Below, piece by piece: positions 41,801-64,000 of a DNA stretch of 64,000 nucleotides (its first letter is position 1; every line of letters begins with the position of its first letter). Below the pieces are notes generated by a model, which saw nothing but the letters and a program-made list of their open reading frames with translations, had not been told where the DNA came from and searched no databases. A program made the position numbers and the translations under genes. The stretch is from contig NZ_CP082301.1 in assembly GCF_019880305.1 (NCBI RefSeq), forward strand, positions 6,324,001-6,388,000, read 5' to 3'. Source of the stretch: Streptomyces decoyicus. Lineage in GTDB: Bacteria > Actinomycetota > Actinomycetes > Streptomycetales > Streptomycetaceae.

Positions 41801-43652
41801 CCGGATTCTCCGGGGAGAGGCCGCCGGGCCGCTCCTGCGCCGTCAGGTCGCCGGCCGGCAGGGCGGCGAGCGCGGTACGGTGCGCGGCGCCGTCGACGAC
41901 CACCAGCGCACCGGCGTCCACGGGCAGCTTCGCCGCGGTGCTCCCGTCGGCGAGCACACAGACGGGCCGCGCGTCCGAGAAGATGTAGTCGATCCGGTCG
42001 GCCGGGTAGTCCGGGTCGACGGGCAGGTAGGCCGCACCGGTCTTGGCCACGGCCAGCAGGGCGACCACCAGCTCCGTCGAGCGGGGCAGCGCCACCGCCA
42101 CAAAGCTCTCCGGCCCGACTCCGCGGGTGAGCAGATACCGGGCGAGCCGGTTGGCCCGCGCGTTCAGCTCCGCATACGACAACGCCGCGTCCGCGCCGAG
42201 CACCGCGGCGGCATCCGGAGTCCGCGCGGCACGGGCCTCGAACAGCTCCGGCAGCGTCGCCGCCGGCACTTCGCGCGCCGAGTCGTTCCAGCCGGCGAGC
42301 AGCGTTTCACGCTCCTGGCCGGCGAGCACCTCCAGCTCCCCGACCGGCCGCGACGCATCGGCCACGACGGCGCGCAGCACCCGCTCCAGACGGGTCACCA
42401 CCGTTTCGACCGTCTCCCGGTCGAACAGCTCCGTGGCGAACTCGACATCGACGTCGATCCCCTCGGGGACGCCCCCCGCACCGAGGCGCTCCTCCAGGTC
42501 GAAGGAGAGGTCGAACTTCGCCACAGCGATGTCGACTCCGTCGAAGTCGACCCGGAGTCCCGGCAGTTCCAGTTCGGCCTTCGCGTTGTTCTGGAGCACC
42601 AGCATGACCTGGAACAACGGGTGCCGCGCCAGCGAGCGGGCCGGGTTGACGATCTCCACGAGCCGCTCGAAGGGGACGTCCTGGTGGGCATAGGCCGCCA
42701 GGTTGGTATCCCGTACGCGGGCCAGCAGCTCGGCGAAGGTGGGATCGCCGGAGGTGTCGGTGCGCAGGACGAGGGTGTTGACGAAGAACCCGACCAGGTC
42801 CTCCAGCGCGTCATCGGTGCGTCCGGCGATCGGTGAGCCGATGGGGATGTCGGTGCCCGCGCCGAGCCGGGTCAGCAGCGTCGCCAGCGCCGCCTGTACG
42901 ACCATGAACACACTGGACTGGTGCTCGCGCGCCAGCCGGACCAGCCCCGCATGGAGCCCGGCGCCCCAGGACAGTCCGACGCTGTCGCCCCGGTAGCCGG
43001 CCACGGCCGGGCGGGGCCGGTCGGTGGGCAGCTCCAACTGGTCCGGCAGACCCGCCAGCGCCTCCTGCCAGAAACCGACCTGCTCGGAGATCAGACTGTC
43101 CGGGTCGTCCTCGTCCCCGAGCACCTCGCGCTGCCACAGCGTGTAGTCGGCGTACTGCACCGGCAGCGGCTCCCACTGCGGTGCCCCGCCCCCGCACCGG
43201 GCGGTGTACGCCACCGACAGGTCGCGGCTCAGCGGAGCCAGCGAGCCGCCGTCGGCCGCCACATGGTGGACGAGCAGCAGCAGGACGTGCGAGCGCGGGC
43301 CCACCTCGAACAGCCAGGTCCGCAGCGGTGTCTCCGTCGTCAGGTCGAAGGCGTGGTCGGCCGCCTTCCGCAGCGACTCCTCCAGGCTCTCGGGGGCACT
43401 CTTCACGACCTCGAAGACCGGCTGTGCCGCATCGGCGGCCAGCACCTGCTGGAAGGGGCTGCCGTCGGTCTCCGGGAAGACCGTGCGCAGGCTCTCGTGG
43501 CGCCCGACCACGTCACCTATCGCCGCGCGCAGCGCGTCGACGTCCAGTTCGCCGGTCAGCCGCAGCAGCATCGGCAGGTTGTAGGTGGCGCTGGGGCCCT
43601 CGAACTGCTGGAGGAACCACAGGCGGCGTTGGGCAAATGACAGCGGAATCAT
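35817..43652 (-). CDS. NRPS-B: C-A-T C-A-T-E (modules 8-9)
   Basis: A 2611-residue synthetase. ATG 43652 starts two bases after the NRPS-A stop (TAATCATG), and the protein begins directly with the C-domain motif IPLSFAQRRLWFLQQ, with no visible docking segment. Domains by approximate residue: C8 1-440 (HHVAADG); A8 480-955; T8 Ser near 1004; C9 1060-1500 (HHIASDG); A9 1550-2005; T9 Ser near 2058 in ELGGDSILSIQ, the GGDS form usual before an E domain; E 2107-2585 with HHLVVDGVSWRILLPDL and a GFNYLGRF segment. Codes read by eye: A8 D-I-L-Q-L-G-L-I-W-K, Gly; A9 D-A-L-P-A-G-G-V-W-K, not assigned. The A9 core A10 motif reads NSK instead of NGK, with the Lys kept. The E domain makes residue 9 D-configured, matching the D-accepting C domain that opens NRPS-C. 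Confidence 0.95.
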   Translation of the reverse strand: MIPLSFAQRRLWFLQQFEGPSATYNLPMLLRLTGELDVDALRAAIGDVVGRHESLRTVFPETDGSPFQQVLAADAAQPVFEVVKSAPESLEESLRKAADHAFDLTTETPLRTWLFEVGPRSHVLLLLVHHVAADGGSLAPLSRDLSVAYTARCGGGAPQWEPLPVQYADYTLWQREVLGDEDDPDSLISEQVGFWQEALAGLPDQLELPTDRPRPAVAGYRGDSVGLSWGAGLHAGLVRLAREHQSSVFMVVQAALATLLTRLGAGTDIPIGSPIAGRTDDALEDLVGFFVNTLVLRTDTSGDPTFAELLARVRDTNLAAYAHQDVPFERLVEIVNPARSLARHPLFQVMLVLQNNAKAELELPGLRVDFDGVDIAVAKFDLSFDLEERLGAGGVPEGIDVDVEFATELFDRETVETVVTRLERVLRAVVADASRPVGELEVLAGQERETLLAGWNDSAREVPAATLPELFEARAARTPDAAAVLGADAALSYAELNARANRLARYLLTRGVGPESFVAVALPRSTELVVALLAVAKTGAAYLPVDPDYPADRIDYIFSDARPVCVLADGSTAAKLPVDAGALVVVDGAAHRTALAALPAGDLTAQERPGGLSPENPAYVIYTSGSTGRPKGVVVSAGNLRNFLSAMDECVAPKPTDRLLAVTTVAFDIAGLELYLPLVSGAAVVLADSAQVRDAALLAELVESAGVTVMQATPSLWQSLVLERPEALRGLRMLVGGEALPTPLAHRMAELGASVTNLYGPTETTIWSAAAEVHADGAPPIGRPIGNTQVYVLDAGLRPVPAGVPGELYIAGHGVARGYRGRPDLTAERFVANPYGAPGARMYRTGDLAKWRADGRLEFVGRVDHQVKVRGFRIELGEIEAAVAAQPAVGQVAAMVREDRPGDQRIVAYVVPAADGAAPDPAHLLRAAARTLPEYMLPSAFVVLDAFPLTPNGKLDRRALPAPDFAEPGALQEPRDAREEILCGLFAEVLGLERVGIDDSFFALGGHSLLATRMVSRVRTVFGVELAVRDLFEVPTVAGLAGRLDGAGDARAALLPVERPERVPLSFAQRRLWFLHQLEGPSATYNVPLVLRLTGALDVEALRGAMADVAGRHESLRTVFPDVDGTPYQLVLAGDAARPVVEVVQSDPGRVDGQLAEAARHAFELTAEVPLRAWVFTTAADEHALLILMHHIASDGASLAPLIDDLSLAYTARCAGTAPGWAPLPVQYADYTLWQRAALGDEDDPQSVISGQIDFWQRTLAGLPDQLELPTDRPRPAVAGYRGDAAEFTWDAELHEGVARLAREHGSSVFMVLQAGLAALLTRLGAGTDIPIGTPVAGRTDDALEKLVGFFVNTLVLRTDTSGDPTFAELVHRVRETDLAAYAHQDVPFERLVEVVNPVRSTAHHPLFQVMLVLQNTDEATIELPGLQAGMEDVGTGTAKIDLAFNVEELRTDERAFAGLAGTVEFATDLFDRPSAQQLTARLERLLRAAVADASRPLTHLAVLSDQERHQILVEWNDTAHPVSAATLPELFQAQAARTPHLPAVEHGTTVLTYAELNTHANRLAHHLLTHGVGPENVVALALPRSTDLVTAILAVLKTGAAYLPIDPDYPADRVRYMLEDAEPVAVLTGNATLDRLPRTPVPVLTVEDADGGVEHDPTDADRVTPLLPAHPAYVIYTSGSTGRPKGVVVAHSGMAGFAADKIERCGVEEGSRVSQFASPSFDASVLELWLALLSGACLVIPPAGPFAGEALARVLEELRINHAPMAAAALASMPARALPELRSLAVGGDAFTGEVVGRWAPGRRMFNGYGPTEATVWVTSSDVLSEPVAPPIGRPVRNTQVYVLDSALCPTPVGVPGELYLAGSQLARGYLRRPELTAGRFVADPFGAAGRRMYRTGDLVKWRADGELEFLGRVDRQVKIRGFRIELGEIENVLAAHPAVGQAAVIVREDRPGDKRVVAYVVADEDGSGVDVGELRAHLSGQLPDYMMPAALTVLDTLPLTANSKLDVRALPAPDFAAVAGFEPPRTPREETLCAVFAEVLNLPRVGVTSSFFELGGDSILSIQLISRARKEGIALTAREIFQHQTVEALAALTAGLPATAAATDPDAGVGALPPTPIMHWLRELDAPVDGFNQSMMLQVPADLGEQRLTAAVQALLDHHDALRLRVNGAPAQDAASGAPGWSPEVMPRGKVAAEDCVRRVGADGLHGDRLAALMAAEGDRAVARLAPREGAMVQVVWFDRGSGEPGRLLLVLHHLVVDGVSWRILLPDLVAAWEAVAAGRQPAPEPAGTSLREWSRQLTTAAQHPDRLAELPVWKEILRTEEPLIGGRELDPVRDRGDTTRSLTLTLPSEVTHPLLTSVPGAFHAGVNDILLSGLALAVLEWRRRWGGTGSQVLVDLEGHGREEILPGTDLTRTVGWFTSMYPVRLDPGEYDRSDVWAGGSGMGRTVKRIKEQLRAFPDNGMGFGMLRHLHPETARELSGLAAPQIGFNYLGRFAASEEAAAQDWDMAPDATLPSGHDPRMPVTHALVINAVTEDHADGPRLSGTWNWPEGLLTEQDVRDLAESWFTALTALVAHCEDQGAGGHTPSDLSLGSLSQDEIDELEAELEMP
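35890..37330 (-). other. epimerisation domain of module 9
   Basis: This is the only E domain found in the 12 modules. Its His motif is HHLVVDGVSWR and it ends with GFNYLGRF and the WNWPEGLL region. It lies at the C-terminus of NRPS-B, so the D-residue is made just before hand-over to NRPS-C. Confidence 0.9.
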
Positions 43653-43654
43653 GA

Positions 43655-62221
<18,567 letters not shown>

Positions 62222-62482
62222 GCCGCTGACTCCTAGTGCAGTGCGTGATGAGGCCATGGGCGTGTGTGAGGAATTGGCCCGCGAACTGGTGACCCGGCGC
62301 GGCACGAAAGGCACTCGCCACGTCGCAAGCCCCGCGTATGACGCCAGTCTGCGAAGGTAAGTGGCTCAGCTTTCGTCTCGTTATCGCTGGCGCTTCACGG
62401 TTCCGGGCGGCCGGAAGCGGCCCGCCGTACGGTTTAGACGAGCGATACGCGGCCGATACCTCCGGCCCCTAAGCTTCCGCGC
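62222..62482. promoter_or_regulatory. divergent promoter region, NRPS-A / thioesterase
   Basis: These 261 bases separate the start of the 37-kb synthetase operon (leftward) from the thioesterase gene (rightward). The stretch around 62330-62450 is less GC-rich than its flanks and should carry both promoters, and probably the binding sites of the cluster regulator. I cannot define exact hexamers or SARP repeats with confidence. Confidence 0.45.
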
Positions 62483-63256
62483 ATGCCTCACTCTTCTGGC
62501 TCGCTCCCCGCGCGGTGGCTGCGTACGTTCCAGCCGGTGGCCGCACCCCGGCTGCGGCTGGTCTGTTTCCCGCACGCCGGCGGCTCGGCGAGTTTCTTCC
62601 GCACCTGGCCCCAGCAGCTCCCGGCCGACTGGGAGGTGAGCGCGGTGCGTTATCCGGGCCGTGAGGAACGCATCGCCGAACCCTGCCTCACGAGCATGGC
62701 GGAGCTGGCCGGCGGGATTGCCGACGGGCTGGCACCCCATATGACGCCCCACACCGTCTTCTTCGGTCACAGCATGGGGGCCTCCGTGGCCCATGAGGTC
62801 GCGGCCCTGCTCGCCGCACGCGGGGTGGCAGGTCCGGCGGCGCTCCTCGTCTCCGGCCGGGCCGCCCCCCACCGCCTGCGGCGCCTCAGCACCGACGAGC
62901 TCACCGACGAGGACCTGCTGGCCACGGTTACCCGGCTCGGCGGCCCGGGGGCCGAGGTTCTGGGGGACCCCGAGCTGCGCGACCTGGTGCTGCCGCCGAT
63001 CCGTGCTGACTACGGGCTGCTCGAAGCGTATGTGGCGGGTCCCAAGGCTCCTGCCGTCGACGTTCCCGTCGTCGCCTACTTCGGGACCGAGGACCCTGGG
63101 CCCACCCCCGACGACGTCCGGGCGTGGTCCGAGCTGACCTCGGTCCGCTGCGAGGCGCGCGCGTTCCCCGGCGGTCACTTCTACCTCGTCCCCCACGAAG
63201 CCGAGCTGGTCCGCGACATCCGAGAGCGACTCTCCGTCCTCGGGTCGGGGGTCTGA
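62483..63256 (+). CDS. Type II thioesterase
   Basis: A 257-residue stand-alone thioesterase of the GrsT/RifR class. It has the nucleophile motif FFGHSMGAS (Ser near residue 97), the early FPHAGGSASFF oxyanion segment, the YPGREERI segment typical of type II enzymes, a catalytic Asp region at GTEDPGPT, and the final His in FPGGHFYL. These enzymes clear wrong or stalled groups from carrier domains. With two modules here loaded in trans, such editing could matter more than usual. No clear ribosome site precedes ATG 62483, and the gene may be leaderless. It lies divergently from NRPS-A. Confidence 0.93.
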   Translation: MPHSSGSLPARWLRTFQPVAAPRLRLVCFPHAGGSASFFRTWPQQLPADWEVSAVRYPGREERIAEPCLTSMAELAGGIADGLAPHMTPHTVFFGHSMGASVAHEVAALLAARGVAGPAALLVSGRAAPHRLRRLSTDELTDEDLLATVTRLGGPGAEVLGDPELRDLVLPPIRADYGLLEAYVAGPKAPAVDVPVVAYFGTEDPGPTPDDVRAWSELTSVRCEARAFPGGHFYLVPHEAELVRDIRERLSVLGSGV

Positions 63257-63337
63257 CGCCGCCCCCGGTCAGTCCTCGACGCCGGCGTGCCCGGCACCGA
63301 GCAGAGTCATGTACAGCTGAACAAAGGAATGAGAAAC

Positions 63338-63754
63338 GTGTACCGGACCATGATGAAGTCGAAGATCCACCGGGCCACCGTGACCCAGGCGGATCTGCAC
63401 TACGTGGGCTCTCTCACGGTGAGTGCGGACCTCATGGAAGCTGCCGACCTCCTCCCCGGCGAGAAGGTGGACATCGTCGACATAGACAACGGCGCACGCC
63501 TGTCCACCTACGTCATCGAAGGCCCCCGGGACTCCGGGATCATCGGCATCAACGGTGCCGCGGCCCGGCTCATCAGCCCCGGCGACCTCGTGATCATCAT
63601 CGCGTACGCGGCGGTCACCGACGAAGAGGCCCGTGAGCTCCAGCCGCGGGTGGTCTTCGTCGACGGTGAGAACAAGGTCATGAGCTGTGGCGGCGATCCC
63701 GCCGAGGTGCCCGCGGGCTCCGGCCTCAAGCGGGGGGACGTCGTCTCCCGGTAG
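63338..63754 (+). CDS. panD: Aspartate 1-decarboxylase
   Basis: A 138-residue pyruvoyl-dependent enzyme that converts L-aspartate to beta-alanine. With GTG 63338 as start the self-cleavage pair falls at Gly24-Ser25 (HYVG/SLTVSAD), exactly as in the family, and AAAGGA at 63323-63328 gives a normal ribosome site; ATG 63329 and ATG 63287 fit less well. Other family features are KSKIHRATVTQADLHY, the GINGAAARL core and VVFVDGENK near the C-terminus. No panB or panC is beside it, and it follows the type II thioesterase by 81 bases on the same strand. It may therefore supply beta-alanine to the peptide or to pantetheine for carrier arms, rather than general pantothenate synthesis. Confidence 0.93.
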   Translation: MYRTMMKSKIHRATVTQADLHYVGSLTVSADLMEAADLLPGEKVDIVDIDNGARLSTYVIEGPRDSGIIGINGAAARLISPGDLVIIIAYAAVTDEEARELQPRVVFVDGENKVMSCGGDPAEVPAGSGLKRGDVVSR

Positions 63755-63767
63755 CGTCGTCGCCTTC

Positions 63768-63801
63768 GGCCGGCCTCGTGGACGACGGGACGTGGCCGGC
63801 C
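63768..63801 (+). terminator. weak hairpin after panD
   Basis: GGCCGGCC at 63768-63775 and again at 63794-63801 can pair over 8 bases with an 18-base loop, 13 bases after the stop. The rest of the window beyond 63801 shows no supported gene. Confidence 0.35.
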
Positions 63802-64000
63802 CTGTGTGTGCTCCGCCCGCCTCGCACCGCCCCAGCCCCCGCCGCCGGTGATCCAGCAGAAGGGCCAGGGCGCCCAAGGCCAGCAGGCCGCGGGGCATAC
63901 CGCGCTTTTCGCCGCCTTGGGCGGCTCCCTGGTGGGTGCGGCTCGTCCGGAAGGAGAGCCGGCGGTTGGCCACGTCATCGCCCAGGGCGCGAAGTTGCTG

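Noticed and set aside
63287..63337. Earlier in-frame starts for panD (63287, 63329)
   Set aside because: They add residues before the conserved RTMMKSKIHRA and shift the self-cleavage Gly-Ser away from positions 24-25; GTG 63338 has the better-spaced ribosome site.

Overview
The window is high-GC actinomycete DNA, almost certainly Streptomyces or a close relative. The signs are strong GC bias at third codon positions, GTG starts, ATGA/GTGA stop-start overlaps, a large SARP regulator, Tat-type signals and long GC hairpins as terminators. It covers most of a large non-ribosomal peptide synthetase (NRPS) cluster whose left end lies outside the window.

Left block, plus strand, 1-5774: the end of an A-T (adenylation-thiolation) protein, a TauD/SyrP-type oxygenase, an SbnB-like and an SbnA-like enzyme (2,3-diaminopropionate, Dap, synthesis), an MbtH-like protein and an AsnO-like L-asparagine 3-hydroxylase. 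This reads as one precursor-supply operon. A long gene-free leader and a SARP activator follow (6759-8900), then an XRE / ImmA-like / membrane-protein triad (9227-11390).

Middle block, 11438-25309: a DrrAB-like ABC exporter and a LuxR-type two-component system (both minus strand), an uncharacterised gene with an O-methyltransferase, a secreted alpha/beta hydrolase with a membrane acyltransferase, a MacB/FtsX-type exporter, and a Tat-exported amidase.

Right block, minus strand, 62221 down to 25489: three megasynthetases read in the order NRPS-A (6188 aa), NRPS-B (2611 aa), NRPS-C (3443 aa), with stop-start junctions of only a few bases. Together they make 12 modules. I read the adenylation pocket residues by eye as Gly-Asn-Asn-(no A)-?-(no A)-Pro | Gly-?(then E) | Gln/Glu-like-Asn-?-TE. 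Modules 4 and 6 carry only a collapsed remnant of an A domain and must be loaded from elsewhere. The A-T protein at the left edge, with the Dap genes beside it, is the obvious candidate. The Asn readings agree with the AsnO-like hydroxylase, so beta-hydroxy-Asn is likely at up to three positions. A type II thioesterase and panD (aspartate decarboxylase, beta-alanine supply) lie divergently beyond NRPS-A.

The NRPS genes are strongly mosaic. Blocks of about 1 kb of near-identical DNA recur among the three Asn A domains and between the two A-less modules, and one A domain is a hybrid. I cannot name the product. The combination of a 12-module line without a lipid-starter C domain, two A-less modules, Dap supply and AsnO does not match a system I recognise.
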